A stretch of 64,000 nucleotides of DNA from Alentia gelatinosa (GCA_950022655.1 OX465579.1:48401950-48465949); one strand, 5' to 3'. Shown: positions 35,742 to 49,469, counted from the first letter of the stretch. The notes: generated by a model not told the origin, from the letters alone. A program made the numbers and translations.

Positions 35742-35859
35742 TCTGGGCCTAAGTATATGTCTGTTGACAGACGATATGCCAAAGGATTGCAATGGCAATG
35801 CTTTTTTATACGGCTTTGAATTGATCCCCTGGCATTGAGCCTGTGTAGATTCTTCTTGA

Positions 35860-35861
<2 letters not shown>

Positions 35862-35931
<70 letters not shown>
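35862..35931. repeat. (AT)35 microsatellite
   Basis: A perfect AT/TA run of about 70 bp. It produces spurious IYIYIY frames. Confidence 0.95.
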
Positions 35932-35934
<3 letters not shown>

Positions 35935-37843
35935 TCTTAGGGTTCTTCAGTATTTGGCACCAACAATGTCTGCGAGGGAGCATTCTACATTAACTACTCC
36001 AATGATATAATATGCCTGTTATTACTGTGGAAAGCATTATGCAGAAAGGAAGGTCGCCGTAAAACGTAAAGGAAGGGAATAATTTGATCTCAGATCTATC
36101 AGAGGATATTGAAGGGTTAGAGAGTTAAGGGGTTAAATGGCATGGCCATAATTGGATTTAACATTTTGAACTGACATGAAACCATATCAAATGTAAAGAC
36201 TATGGCCTATTTGCCCAATACAGGTTTGTAATGATTGCCTTTAAGACGTGGATCTATCGAAGGTCATAGTGAAGACACTTCAGCTGATGAAGCCACAGCT
36301 CCGTGTACATTCTGCCTGGTAGGAAGCCAATACATCTAAGTAACATTAGAGAATGTAAGGCAATCACCGGAATAATCAAACCCATGTACTTTACCTGAAT
36401 AGTTCATTAATTGGAATACAACTTGGACCCGTAATATCGAGAGTTGGATATGCAAATGACAAGCACCCTCATTATCTATGAGCTGTGTTATATTCAAAGT
36501 GGAGTACGATCATCAGTTTGTCATAAATTCCCCTCATGTGGTCAACTAGAATTTTAACCACTCGGAAAATAAAGGGTTGGTGCCTTAGGCATGGCGTCCA
36601 CCTTATATTTAAAGTATTACTTTCTGGATATCACGCACCCCAGGCATAACAGTGTGAACAAATAAAAATCTGATTGTGATCCCTTTATGTAGGCCTGGAG
36701 GCATTACCTGCTGTGGTATTGATGGAGGCAAGAGGGGATTCAGCTCCCAGGAGTGTGTAGGGAGGCGTCGACCATGCGACTATAGCGGCAATGTAGGTAC
36801 ACCTCCAGGCTACCACCTAAGAAATCTATTTCTCTGAAATGTAGGCTTCTGCTCATCCAACTTAAAAGCCGACCTATGGGCTTCTATTGGAGAGGTGGAA
36901 ATTGCTCGAGGATAATGTCCTACTGAGGACAACATGACAAGGAGGCAGTGTGGTTGGGCTAATGGTCTTAATGATTGTATTCCTTTTAAGGGAGATTCTC
37001 ACTGAGAATACGATTTCTGTAGTTCAGTTTTTGTACCACGACCAAATACAGACTATGAAGAGGAAAGCATTGACGACGACTAATACATGAACTGCCAATA
37101 TGAAATTTCCTTAACCTTTAAACCTTCAATAGATGGATATCCTTTAGTCATACTCCAAAATGTATTACATTCGAGTACTTTCTTATTTCTCAATGTAATT
37201 CTCCCTGGAGACAATTCCATATGCCTCCAGTTTCATCAAACTTTAATCGGTCTGGGTGTTGGGGATTAACATAAGGACAGTTAATGTACGTTTGTCGGAT
37301 CTGAGTGGACATTACAGCTGAATGGAAGGTGGGATATGGAGACAATCTTGCACTGACAAGGCCATTTATCTAAGTGAGACTGGGGAGGTAGGACCAAAGT
37401 ACAGGAGTCCCCGGAGAGAGGGCATTACCTGAACGTTCTTAATGGTGAATCACTTAAACCGGAATCCTCAACCTTGCCATACGTGGGCGTATATATACTT
37501 AGTGTTTCAGCATCGTACCTTCCTCAGAGTCATTTGACGTTCTAGTTTTATTGTACCGGATGAAATATGTATGCAAAAGGGCCTATCTTCTCTCTGGCCA
37601 GGCTGAGAATTGAGTGATAAGTTGTCTGTATGGAGCTCAAGGTAATCATACGCCTGATCCCACGGGATAATCATTTTTACTGGTGTTCATCATTTGAGAG
37701 GATGCTATTGTATGTCTATCGCCAGCAAAATTTCGAAATGAAGAATACCATAAGCGAAGGCAATTTGATAAATGTATATTGCTGCCTTACAATGAGCATT
37801 AACTTTTTCCTCATCACAAGAGCTTACATTCAAGAATTCACAT
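35932..37843. other. Intergenic stretch, no gene seen
   Basis: No domain or repeat recognised. Confidence 0.4.
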
Positions 37844-37958
37844 AGTGATATGCAGTCTACACTAGTGTCCTCAGTATCTATATTTGATTCAATCAGCGTA
37901 TTTATATCAGGAGGCGTCTTATATATTGGCTATATAGTGTAGACTGCCATATTCTCAC
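37844..37958. repeat. Small foldback element, about 115 bp
   Basis: Perfect 13 bp arms GCAGTCTACACTA (37852-37864) and TAGTGTAGACTGC (37935-37947). Imperfect pairing continues outward to AGTGATAT and ATATTCTCACT. Confidence 0.65.
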
Positions 37959-40900
37959 TGGTGGGCGGGGAGGTAAGGGGTGTTCTAAGCAAATAACAAT
38001 GTCGATATAGATTATGCTGGGTAAACCTGTGTGTGGACTGTCGAGGACCTATACATATCTCATCCCGCGTTGTTTGTCATATCAGGCTGTCTGTGTAGCC
38101 TATTGTCAGTTGGGAGGCTCAGCATTATTACCCAGCATGCCCCTCAGGCCCGTGGGTGGAGTGTATAGATGGTCGTCCGTAGCTCATTCCGATTGAGAAG
38201 TTTGATGATATGCTACATCCGAATTATCCCTATGCTGATCCATTTACCTCAGCTCTCTATGACACAAGGGACATACAATATTGCGGTAATTCCTAATAAC
38301 ACAAGCCACCTTCCTGATACATCCTAGAAATATAGGGTAATTCTATATCATTTCTATGTCATTTAAAACTAGACTGGACCTTGGTGATGTTTTTCTTCTG
38401 GCTAGGTGCATAAACGTCTCACTGACGGAAACTTAATAACTACATGTACGCACAAAAGCCCTTAGTGACGCCAATGGGCGATATTTGGGGGACAAACATG
38501 TCATAGGACTCGAGCGAATCCACAGATGAGTTAGCCAAAGGCTAAAGTTCATGACCTTCTTGGCCGATGCCTCGTATGGCCGTTGCTGCAATTTGTCTGT
38601 TTATACTAGCCCGAAGGTAGACGTTATCTCGTGTTTCTGTCTGAGGTAACGCGATATCTCACGTGACGCGACGAGACTTGGCTGAGTAGTCCACTTGGAA
38701 GCTGACAGTGAGAAATGCACTCTCCAAACAGATGTTCACATTTGATACACCCACATCGGGTGCAAACAAGCTAATGCATGCTGAACTTTATAAAAGAGTT
38801 CCATTCATTATGATCATAATTCTTGGCCTCCAATCTGGAAACTTTTTTCAGGGCTTTTAGTTCTCTCTGGGACTGATTTTATTGACTTAGCGGTGGCGCG
38901 CGGTGAGATGAGGGTATGATAAATGACCCGGCGGATTGTCTGATTATGGACCGGAGCAGGTGGGCTGACACAGACCACCGCACGGATCTGGTCTGTGTTT
39001 CTGTCCCCAGGTCTCACCATGGGTTGCCGTCACGTACATACCAACCAATCAGAGAACAAGATACTGCTGCGCTGTACTTAACAAGTCCTTCGTGTACCCC
39101 AGATATACTTTGATACAACCATGCTGGTTGCTTCTAAATCCAAGGTTTTCTATAGAATGGGTAATAATAAATATAATATTGAGTACCGTTGCAGCTAGTC
39201 GCTCGCTTGTATGTACATATTTTAAACAAAAATAAAATTTGGCGATGTCTCACTTATAAAACTTATCAAACCAGAAAGGTAACTTATTTTGGCCAGAAAA
39301 GATCGATATGAGCACCGATTACATTGGGGTTCTCTCCCCAAAGATGATTTAAAAAAATATATATATATTCAGGATCTATATTATTTAGAAGTAGCTTCTA
39401 GACAAAAATCATCCCAGGCATGTGCTTCCGGTAGAGGGACTGCATTTAGATATGAACGATATTTGATCTCATCAATGCATTTCAATCAGTTCTTCCACCA
39501 TCACATGACATGACATGCGAAAACCTATCATTATATTATATACGGCATCTATATCGGTATACTCGTATTCGAAGTTTTTCATACGTGTTCATCAATGATA
39601 AATCTAAAAGTTATTCAAGAACAGCCACTCTAAATGATTATCAGGTAAGTGTTATGTATCTACATTACAAGTACCATTGGGGGTAAATTTGTTTGGCAGT
39701 CTGTGTAGGCCTACCTATATCATGGACTGTGCTGCCCCAGGCGGGACGCGAGCGTAGCACTGTGAGTAATCTGACAACCCGAACGCGCGACGCACTTCTC
39801 TGCCCGGAGGCGACATGCGCAGTTGTGGTCGGCGATGGTCATCGGCCAAATATGCAGTTGGAGCCATGAATAAGAGACTGACTCCTGAACAACTCGCCAT
39901 TACCAGTCTCAGTGTTGGCACCTCTCATATATTTACCAGTAACGCTGAAAGTACCCAAGAGTGATATATGTCTGTCGCGTAAACGAATTCGTTCAGTATA
40001 GACTCCCAAGTTTTGCGAAAGGTTTATGATGTATCTTTGTCTTGCTGCCTGAAAATAGAATAGAAAAAAAGAAAACTTAAAAGGAATTACACAGAACAAA
40101 GTGATTGAAAGCACAGTAGAACATTACAAATTGGATAGAAGGCCCTATGGAGGACCCCTGCTGTAAAAGTAACCTTTATCTTCTGAAAGTTTTGCAATGC
40201 TATGTATATCAACAAATCATTTTTCGTTTGACATGCCTATTTCGATGGGCCTAGATTTGCTAAAGGATTTTAATATAAAATATATACGCGTAATACGTCA
40301 TTGGTTTAACTCGGACAATTTGCATCGCTATAGAATATTCCTTGTAGATACACGTAGATAGCAAAAGTACGGAGGTCAGAATGAGTGGCATCTGTGACCG
40401 GCTAATCAATGAGCCCTCGAGAGCAATATTAGTTCAAGGTGTAATACATATTTTTTATTATACAAAAAGAGTTGTACATACATGACCTCTGCAAGGCAGT
40501 TCTTATGGTCATCTTGCGACCTGTTACATATATATTTCTTCCAGTTTGAAGAGATCATATCAGGTCAGACTTAGAAGCTCCGGAGAAGGTCGCACCAGAC
40601 GGGAGTGATTTAATTTAGATTTCGTCCACTAGCACCGTTCATGAGGAGCAGCAATCGTCGTGGAGGTGGATTTGTTTATGGTGGGGCGAGGTGAGGGGGC
40701 TGTAAAGGCACCACCCACACTGCCAGACATATAGATCTCTTTGTGCAAAGCTATATCACGCATTTTGGTGGCGGCCCCTAGCGAGGCCACCTGCGATTCC
40801 TTACTCTTGGGTGTACTTCCCACTGACTGGCATAACTCGCAGATTAGATTTTCTCTGGGCTGTTTTTCATCACAGTCAGGGATGGCGAGCTGATTCAGAC

Positions 40901-42503
40901 GAATGAAAGCCCTCCCCTCACCCCCAGCTGTCCGGGCCTCTCAATGTCACGCCTCTCGAAGACGCCACAGTCGATTTAAGCAAACCTTATAGACAAATTG
41001 TGCCCGCATATAGGGCTTCCTTAACTCTTTATAATGGTTCAATACCACAAAATACATATCTTTCCAAGCTTCCATATGGAATTATAAATTATTAATGGTG
41101 ATTATAACGTGTAAACGTTATAGCTTCGCTATAGCTTCTAAATGATCGACAGGATATATTGTGGGTGATCCTGTATCACTCTCCACTTTGAGAAAACATG
41201 TTTCATGCACTGTAGAAATAGTGTTTAAAACATCTATACATAATACAGGACCGGGTAATATTGAGAATTGTAGTCCTTTTATATTTACCTAAAAGTGTGC
41301 CTATTTTAAAATACAGATTGATAGTCGGATAAGGAAGTATAAACCTAATAACACATAATGCACTTATGGGCTCAGGTTGTAGAGCATGTTTATGTTGAGC
41401 ACATTTCTGCAACGTTAGTCAGTTGTCATGTTTTAACCAAACACGATCTACGTGGGTGTCCCGGGCTTCGACGGCGTGCCCTGACACTGCAGACCGAATG
41501 TAATAGCATAACCGAATACCTTGACCTTGTGTGTCAAAGAGCTGGACTATTTTCTTGAGACACCCCATAACTAGAACATTAAATTGTTCTCGAAGGATCA
41601 ATTTGAAATGGATTGAAATTTGTCTCGTCATTAAATAATCAGTACTGTTTAAGGACATATATGGATCTTGAATTCAAAGTTGACATAAATATAATGATGT
41701 ATTTACAAGTAATCAGAGAATGCGCGTGATATTCGCATAATTAAGGCAGTAATCAAACAAAAAAGGTTTACCAGAGGTTTAAACAAACGAGATTAAAGAT
41801 AGGTATATGAAAGACAATTTATGTAGGCCTAATAGTATCGTAGTCGGATTAAGTTCAATTTCTTAAATAATTTTGAAAAGAGAAAATATGTACATGAAGT
41901 ATGTAGGTAAATGCATATGATAGAAAGATGAAGTAAAGTCAGAAAGGGATATATTTTAAGACTGGAACTGGAAGGCAGATAGATCGACAAACAAGCAGGC
42001 AAATGAACAGAGATAGAGTCCAGTGAGCAATAATTAGATGGCCAGATCCTGTCCACAATAGGCTAACAATGAGTGATGCTCTGAGGAGAGGTGAGCAGCT
42101 CCTCTGTTTCCTGCCCCTCCTTGCAGCCCGCCTGCCTGCCCCCGGTCCCCTCAGGAGTCTATCGGCGGGTGGATTCCGGGTCCGCCTATACAAGACAGGC
42201 CTTATATCAGCGTGTGTAATATTGGGCCTCGTCCATAAAGGCAGATAAATGGTACGTGTCAGTCCACCGCCGACATGTCGTGGCGGATACCCGCCGTCAT
42301 CCAACACTGCTGATATCTCCGTTATCCCCTACGTCTCACTGCGGTCAGGGAGCCATACGATACCTCAGGATCGGCGGAACTTTCACCAACTTACCTCATG
42401 TATTTAGTGTCTCTCCCTTTCTATCTCTGTGGATATCCCACATCTCTTTTTTTCTCTAAATGTTTCTCTATGTATCTTCCTCTAAACGACTCTGTGCTCC
42501 GTT

Positions 42504-42505
<2 letters not shown>
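37959..42505. other. Long intergenic stretch, no supported gene
   Basis: Short frames without domains. No transposon ends or RNA genes recognised. Confidence 0.4.

Positions 42506-42554
<49 letters not shown>
42506..42554 (+). repeat. (CT)n microsatellite
   Basis: CT dinucleotides interrupted once by CCCT, in a longer pyrimidine-rich context up to about 42700. Confidence 0.9.
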
Positions 42555-42558
<4 letters not shown>

Positions 42559-44327
42559 CCTCTTTTTTGTCTATGTCTCATCCTGTGCTCCATTTCCCTC
42601 TTTTACTCAATAAAAATCATTTATATCTTTCCCTCGTCCTATCCCTGACAGCCTCTTTATCTGACTCTCCATGTAGAACTCTCTGTGTCTATATCGTCCT
42701 TTCTCTCGGAAAAGAAGAACTGCTAACAATTCCTCTGGTACCGCACAACTGTGGTATAGGAAAGGTAAACCAGCATGTATTTTAATTTCTATGCAGTCTG
42801 CGTTTGTTTTTGGTGGATTTGCATTTGATTGAATGCGTTTGAAATATCTCTTGGTCCGTGATCAATTGATAGCAGGAAACCATGATGTGTATATCAGAGG
42901 GGTCACTCAGGATGATAAATGTCAATGGAAATAGTCACAGGCTTTAAGTGGACACGTCTGTTGATACGTGTTTCCTTGACAACCAACGGTTCCCACAGCC
43001 ATATTTCAGCATCCACATGGTTGTGTGTAGGGTTGACACGACCCATGTCCTCTCTGCTCGAGTGTGAGACTATACATGCTAGACTTAGCTCCTACATCTC
43101 ATGTAATAATGTTGGTGTACGCCAGTAACCAATGTTATATGTCAGACCTTGTCAAATGTATACACCGACAATAATTGCCTCTATATGGAAACCTTACACT
43201 GAATAGTATGAAACATTAATCCTCTTTCCTGATATATACATAGACGGATAAGCTAATTCAACAAATTTGGATAATCAATACACACTTGTTTTATTTCACC
43301 CTGGCAGGTGGCTAATTGCAATTACGCTGCCCGTTAAAGTTAATTGCTTTCACTTTGTGTTTGAGTAGCTTTTTCAGTCGCACATATAGTGAGGCAGTTT
43401 TAGAATGGAATTGGATGGAAGTCCCTTGAGATTTCTGTGAGTTAGGGTTTGTGTACAGTTATGAGCATCCGAGGTATACCTTATCAGTGGGCACCCTATA
43501 ACGGATTTCTATGGCTACATTTCGGAGAGTATGAGAATGATATAGATTATTTTCCAGTTGTTGATGAGGTATCCTGCGGTAGTCACTTAGAAGGCTGGAG
43601 CAATATGCATCGACGAGTATATATACTATATGCATGCAGTTGGCTTCCGGTAGACATGTACATGTCTTTAACTATATATCATACGACCAGGCTATTTGTG
43701 GTATCGTGATAGCGTGAATAACATCACGAGTGACATTTTACCTCCACTAAATTCACCATGCATGTAACTTATGTCCTTCATCAGTAATCACACACCCGGC
43801 AATTCAAGGCACTCTCATAACGAATTAGTGGTTGCCGATGTACTCATTGACCCTATCCGCCGGTATCCAATTTATGTCTAAACCTGTCGTAATTTTTACT
43901 TGGCAAACACAGACAATACCATCTTTTCATGGAAAGGAAAGGAGCTCAACTCATCTCAATTCGCTGCAAACGGTGCACCCGGCACCTCATTGTTATTTTA
44001 TTTTCCTTTCAATTAGATTCATATGAAAGTGAAAACATAAGATAGTCCACGAGATGAGGAGCTGAATAAAAGCAGTACCACGTGAACTTTGGAAATCTGC
44101 CTTCGACGAATGTCATTAGTTTTGTTATAGTGTTATTCATTTCTACTTTAGTTTTCTCTCCTCGTGTTCTATTGACCCTAGCTTCGTAAATATGAATCGT
44201 ATCTCTACTCTATCATTTAATCAATGAGAGTAAATGAATGCTCTCCTGATATGTAATGGCGTTATTCTACAAATAAAATACGATCTACTCCGACATATCT
44301 TCAACTATATTTTAACCCCAACTACAA
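42555..44327. other. Intergenic stretch, no gene seen
   Basis: No domain or repeat recognised. Confidence 0.4.
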
Positions 44328-44363
44328 CTTGAAGTGCTATCAATTAGCACGAAACGTCGTGTT
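44328..44363 (+). ncRNA. Hammerhead-like motif with intact stem II, damaged core
   Basis: A perfect 6 bp hairpin GTGCTA/TAGCAC is followed directly by GAAAC-GTCGT-GTT, as in Penelope-type hammerheads. The preceding CTGATGA box is reduced to CTTGA, so this is probably an eroded copy. Confidence 0.35.
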
Positions 44364-46492
44364 CTCCCTTTGTTACAAATTATCGCACCACAATTTTGCC
44401 ACCTTGGTTGTCTATTATAAAACCTTGGAAACTTTAGACTGTGTCTGGTTTTTTATGACTTCGCCAACTTAAATAGATATGTTATGGTGCAAATGATTCT
44501 GCTCAGCATACGGACGTATAGTCACTCTCTGAGTGTTTATATTCTCAGTAGCCTTCTCTAGCCATCTTCACTGCAAGAGGGGCGCCCGAATGACATGATT
44601 TGGTTTTATGTAGAAAGAGAAAGCTCTTATATGAATATTTTGTATTGTAATTGGCATGTTCCAAGAACAGCAATTTATACATATCATTCATGTATATATA
44701 CATATAACGGAATTTCAGTGGAGAATGAAAGGCCTTTAGGAGAGAAAAAGAAAATGTAAAATCATTCCAACAACCTAAAACCATCTGACCACAGAGACGC
44801 CTACAGTCATTAAGGTGCAGAGGAGAATCAGTGGCAATACAAATTTGAACAAGATAACAAGGACTACTGATCCTAGGTAAAAATGTACCAGCCCAGTTCT
44901 GGATAGAACCGACGACTAGAAACCCGTTTACCATTCTCGCCTGGCATTGCATAGTGAAAACCTAATAGTTCTACGTCAATTAGAATCTCCTCTCCTTGCA
45001 AGCACTTGAACAGCATGCTGTAATTCTGGCCAAGGGAAAATCTCTAATTTCTAGAAACGTCTGCCCTTAATGTGGTTAATTTGCTTTCTGAAACAGCAAC
45101 CAACTCGCCCAGAAATAAGAAAAAATCTTCCACTAGGCAATTTTAGTGACACTTATTAGTGGGCTGTACGTGTTGGTTTGCCTGTCATTACAAGCCTCAA
45201 TATGCGCCCACTATAACTATGCTGATGTTGGAATCTATAGACCGTTCCTTTTATCCCGCACCAACTTATGCAACAGGGCCCAGTTACACAACTTCTACTG
45301 TGGACCTTTGTGATTCCCGGGATGAGTCAGCGCTGATTGCCATTTTAAGGCGGCCACTTCCAAATATCTACCCACATTGATTCCGTGATTATTCCGTAGC
45401 GCGAGGCGAGCTGGGCAAATCCTCAAGTCCTTCCTCTGAAGCGTGCTGATTGAATTAATGGTGGGCAATTGACATAGAAACAGGAGAGACTGTTGAGCGA
45501 GTGTCTAATAAAAACTGGGTCTATGCGAATTTGGACACTAGAATAAGGATCCAAACGCGCTGCTGTAGAATTGACTTTAAAATGGGAAGCCTTTTTGCCG
45601 AGACACACGGATGGCTTCGTCTGGTTGTTTCATATGGGACCATATCAATCCATTTCACACTGCATTGGGCGCCATCGTTGGGGAAAATTCAAGATATTTC
45701 CCCTAAGCTCAAGTAACGGCCATCCAAGAGGAAAGGACTCAAGGGGCTGATGCGATTCATTAACAAAACCAGTGGTGCGAATTAGGCTCAGGGGCAAAGG
45801 GTCATGCAACCAGACCATTTCAAAGAAGAGTTAAAGAATGGCGTCCCCGCCCACAAGACATCCGAAAATGCTATTCTCATGGGGAAAGTGTATCATCAAA
45901 AACTCTAATGGGCTGTTTGATGAGGCCGCACACATGGGTACCTGATACCACTGCTTACCAATGGTCTGAGGACAATGCAATAATTCAACTATATTATGCT
46001 CTGGGTCCATGTAAGACTCTTGGTCACTCTACGTATACATGCACTAGCAGAGCACAGAAGTAGAACCAAGAGGTCGCATGCGTCCACACTGGAGTTAAGT
46101 GTATGCATCTCTCCGGCCACGGGCAGGGTGGTCTGGACAGAGTCCGGGCAAAGGATCTGTCATAAAAGTCAATTTCACCATGTCTTGGTGACATTATTCA
46201 GACTTGACCCGAATTCACAGGGGAGTGAGACTTCAGGCAAATCCAATAGGAAGACTTCTTTGCCCAAGGAGGTTAGGAGGAAGGAACTTTAGAACAGTGT
46301 TTTAATGGAAAGTATGCATTGAATGGTTTCAACACTGATGTTGTTTACACACTTCTCCCTTGAATTAAAAAAAAACAAACCGGAAGGGTAGTTTGGAATG
46401 AATGGACAATTTTGAAATATAGGCGTTTACTTTAGTAAGGACAACAATATAGAATTGGGTTGGGAGACCAACTGGCAGCCATAGGATGAACC
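44364..46492. other. Intergenic stretch, no supported gene
   Basis: Short frames only. Confidence 0.4.
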
Positions 46493-46975
46493 CTATAAAC
46501 TCACTGACCCACAAGAACGTAGTCTATGAGAGGCGGCTTGTCGGCTGACGCCGGTGGGGGTCAGCTGGTGAACCCACAATGTCATCAGGCGCTCCGGTCC
46601 GGAGCTGCTCAGGCGGCCCCCAATAATGCGTCCCGAGCAGCTCACATAATGCGTCCACCGTTCACCAGGCGGAGCACCAAGCAACTCCTCTGTGGGCATA
46701 TTAATCAGGTTAACGCTGGTTCCCAGTCTGAACCACGGTCCTGTATTGCAGGAGTGGACGACCTCTGGCTTGTTCCGGCCTGCCTCATCCCTACTCTGTC
46801 TTCCAGCATAGGTTTGGTCGACTCCGTTCGTTTTTATCTTACTGTATGGGGGGCGGTCTGCGATGGAGAGTGGTCCCCCTCCCTCCCTCCTGGAATAATT
46901 CCGCCATGGGACACTGGTGTCACTTTTGGATTTGATTCTAGGGTTAACGTTTACCATACTTAGCAAATGGGACAT
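46493..46975 (-). CDS. Unassigned 160-codon ORF overlapping a 145-codon ORF on the other strand
   Basis: A locally GC-rich block is open on the minus strand (46493-46975) and also on the plus strand (46526-46963). Neither translation shows a recognisable domain, signal peptide or membrane segment. Double openness usually reflects composition. If one is real, neither has supporting splice sites that I can argue for. Confidence 0.15.
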   Translation of the reverse strand: MSHLLSMVNVNPRIKSKSDTSVPWRNYSRREGGGPLSIADRPPYSKIKTNGVDQTYAGRQSRDEAGRNKPEVVHSCNTGPWFRLGTSVNLINMPTEELLGAPPGERWTHYVSCSGRIIGGRLSSSGPERLMTLWVHQLTPTGVSRQAASHRLRSCGSVSL

Positions 46976-48169
46976 CTGCTCACAAACGTGGTAGAGAGAT
47001 GCAGTACTAATACGGTCATGGCCTGTGCCTCCCCTACCACCAAGGAGTTAGCCCATTCGATTAATACTATCTGAAGCATTCTTGTCTTTAAACTCTTAAA
47101 ATGAAAGCACGACCCACCCAGGCCTCTAGAGTCAGGTAGAAAGAGGTATCCCAGAACCTACTCTGAACGTCATTCAAAATAAGATTACAAAAAGCATGTA
47201 ATTCTGGGATGCAGCATGGGTTACAGCTGACGCCACCATTATAATTAGTGTGATATTACATAGAGTTTGAGTAGGGCTGACTTCAATCGATTGAGCCAAA
47301 ACCACATTCCCTCAGAAACATTATGGGAGCCTAGTGTAGCAGAAAGCCTTTAGGGAGTATCACCAACAATGCCATCTACATATACTATAGAATTCTATAA
47401 AAAAAAAATGACTGCAATAAAATGTGTCATAATGGAGAACCCTGGTTACTAGAATCCGTCTAAAGAGGCGTGAGGCAATGAAGTATGCATACATATTCGT
47501 GTAATTTGAGAGAATCATATAATTAGGTTCATTGAGACTCTCTTAGCGCCAGGGAGTATGCATTTCATTGTTATGACCACAAAATTATTGTAGGTCCTTT
47601 ATGATATGCAAATTTCGGTATGGCTTCTACATACATGGGGATGTTACCTATACGTGTACGAACAAACAAACGCATACTGTTATTGTTAGGCTATCACTGA
47701 TATTCAGAAAACACTGACAAATAACATGATCTAATATCGTTTATTATCTATGTAATCATTTTGTTTTCGTTCCTCTCCTTTAACCGATGAGTACCTTGGG
47801 AAATACATGATCCATTCATTTTTTGTTACCCGAAATAGGCATGTATCCCATATGCTCATTCATTACCAGGGGTAATACATTTGTGCGACAAAATAGAGAA
47901 GCTGTCGTAAATCATGGTTAATAAGCTGGTCGGAGGTCCCTCTGGATAAGTGCATGATAATAGGCAGAGTACGTTCATGAATTCGTAATTATATTTGTTA
48001 TTATAATTTTATCAGTATTGTCGTCAATAAAAGTACACTATCGTAGTCCGTTGGTATAAACTCATATATAGTTTGTATATTATTTCAATTTGCAAAATTG
48101 CATGTGCATAGATAATAAATATCTTTTCTGTCGAAATGTATTTCCCTCTGTGTACGTGGACACGTCTGC
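46976..48169. other. Intergenic stretch, no gene seen
   Basis: No domain or repeat recognised. Confidence 0.4.
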
Positions 48170-48620
48170 ATGAGTGTGCTCTTCTTCTACACCCAATCAT
48201 ACCCATCCTCACCCACCCATATCCATTCATCCCCATCCTCGCCCACATTCGTCCACTCACACTCACTCCTTCACATCTAACCTCACCTACCTTCACCTTC
48301 CATCCACATCCACATCCTAAACATGTGCCTCCTAGACATCCTCATCCACCTAAACCTAGCCTACCCTCATCCTGCTCAAATCCACACATAGATACCATCA
48401 CACACTCGCACCATCCTCATCCACCCACACGCACCTTCACCCATCCATATCCACCTACTCCCATCCACATCCACATCCATATATATATTACATGTGCCTC
48501 CAGGACACATGCCTCATGTCTGTACTAGACATGCCTCCTAGACACATTCCTCCTAAATACATGCTTCATATCATGTGTCCCCTAAACATGTGCTTCATAC
48601 ACACTTGCTTCCCATACATC
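48170..48620 (+). repeat. Degenerate CCATCC/CCACAT minisatellite and ACATGTGCCTCC repeat
   Basis: From about 48190 to 48480 the plus strand is a degenerate hexamer array of CATCCT, CATCCA and CACCCA words, almost free of G. It grades into a second motif, ACATGTGCCTCCTAGACA and relatives, repeated to about 48610. A 130-codon frame here codes for Pro/His/Thr/Ser repeats and is explained by the array. Confidence 0.7.
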
Positions 48621-48642
48621 TATCTTAGCCTCGTATAAACGT

Positions 48643-48682
48643 CCATAGGCTTAACATTGGGAACTTATACTCATACGCTGGA
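48643..48682. repeat. Partial copy of the 50112/56401 repeat family
   Basis: CCATAGGCTTAACATTGGGA and its continuation match the terminal portion of both longer copies. Confidence 0.5.
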
Positions 48683-48968
48683 ATATCTCATACTCCATAA
48701 GTGATAAACAGACAGATATATGCCCAGGCAAAGATCAGATCGGAAACATATTCATGATTTCTTTAAGTCCCAGTTCGCCATCTCGTTTGGAGTCCTTCAG
48801 AATATTCACTCCGCTATCGTCTTGTTCATATTCCTTCGCTCCTCAAACTTATGGCAAACAGGGACACAGACCAAACACTTATCAATTTCTTTTGCATAAC
48901 CTTCTAAATATGTGGCTCATAACACGTCCCCCCTAAATATGTTTCTGTATGTCTATGTATTAAACTGC

Positions 48969-48997
48969 CTGAAGAAGTCAAAACAGATTAGACGAAA
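48969..48997 (+). ncRNA. Decayed hammerhead-like motif
   Basis: CTGAAGA in place of CTGATGA, a short GTC...GAC stem, then GAAAC and ATCGC. Same layout as the other motifs but with core changes; probably inactive. Confidence 0.25.
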
Positions 48998-49015
48998 CAT
49001 CGCAAATTCTAATCA

Positions 49016-49029
49016 CCCCCCCCCCCCCC
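49016..49029 (+). repeat. Poly-C tract, 14 bp
   Basis: An uninterrupted C run just after the hammerhead-like motif. Confidence 0.9.
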
Positions 49030-49469
49030 TATCTCTCCATGTCCTCCAAACCCCCAATAAAAACTTTTTGGGGTAACAAATATAACTAGATATTTATCTC
49101 CTAAAATACTTCTCTCCTTAAAAGTCTCTACTAAACTCATCTCTCAAGGGTTATATTCATGGGCTAGTCCTTGCTAGCGCACAAAACAATTATGCACATA
49201 TCGCGAGAATATATTGGTTGCCACCCAAGGCCAAAGCCTAAACCATCCATAATTTGATAAAGATGCCCCCATTACTGTAATTAGTTCCTAGCCACCATGC
49301 ATGCATTGGACAGATCCCACTATTTCTCGGTTGTTGATCTACCGGTAGGCCGATTGTTGTCTCTCCATGAACCCAACTAAGAATATGTGGACCAAGATAT
49401 TCCATCAATGTCCGACACTGATGTCGATCATGCATTGCCAGGAGGGGACGCTGACATTGGTGACGTCAG

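Noticed and set aside
35609..35983. 124-residue ORF with a long IY repeat
   Set aside because: It reads through the (AT)35 microsatellite and the hairpin MITE.
36080..36140. GGGGTTAAA as a second piggyBac-type end
   Set aside because: No partner end with TTAA within a plausible distance.
36265..36305. CTGATGAAGCC word as a further hammerhead
   Set aside because: No GAAAC box or cleavage site follows at the required distance.
42398..42648. Leu/Ser-repeat ORFs
   Set aside because: Produced by the (CT)n microsatellite.
48136..48528. 130-residue Pro/His/Thr-rich ORF
   Set aside because: Fully explained by the degenerate CATCC hexamer array.
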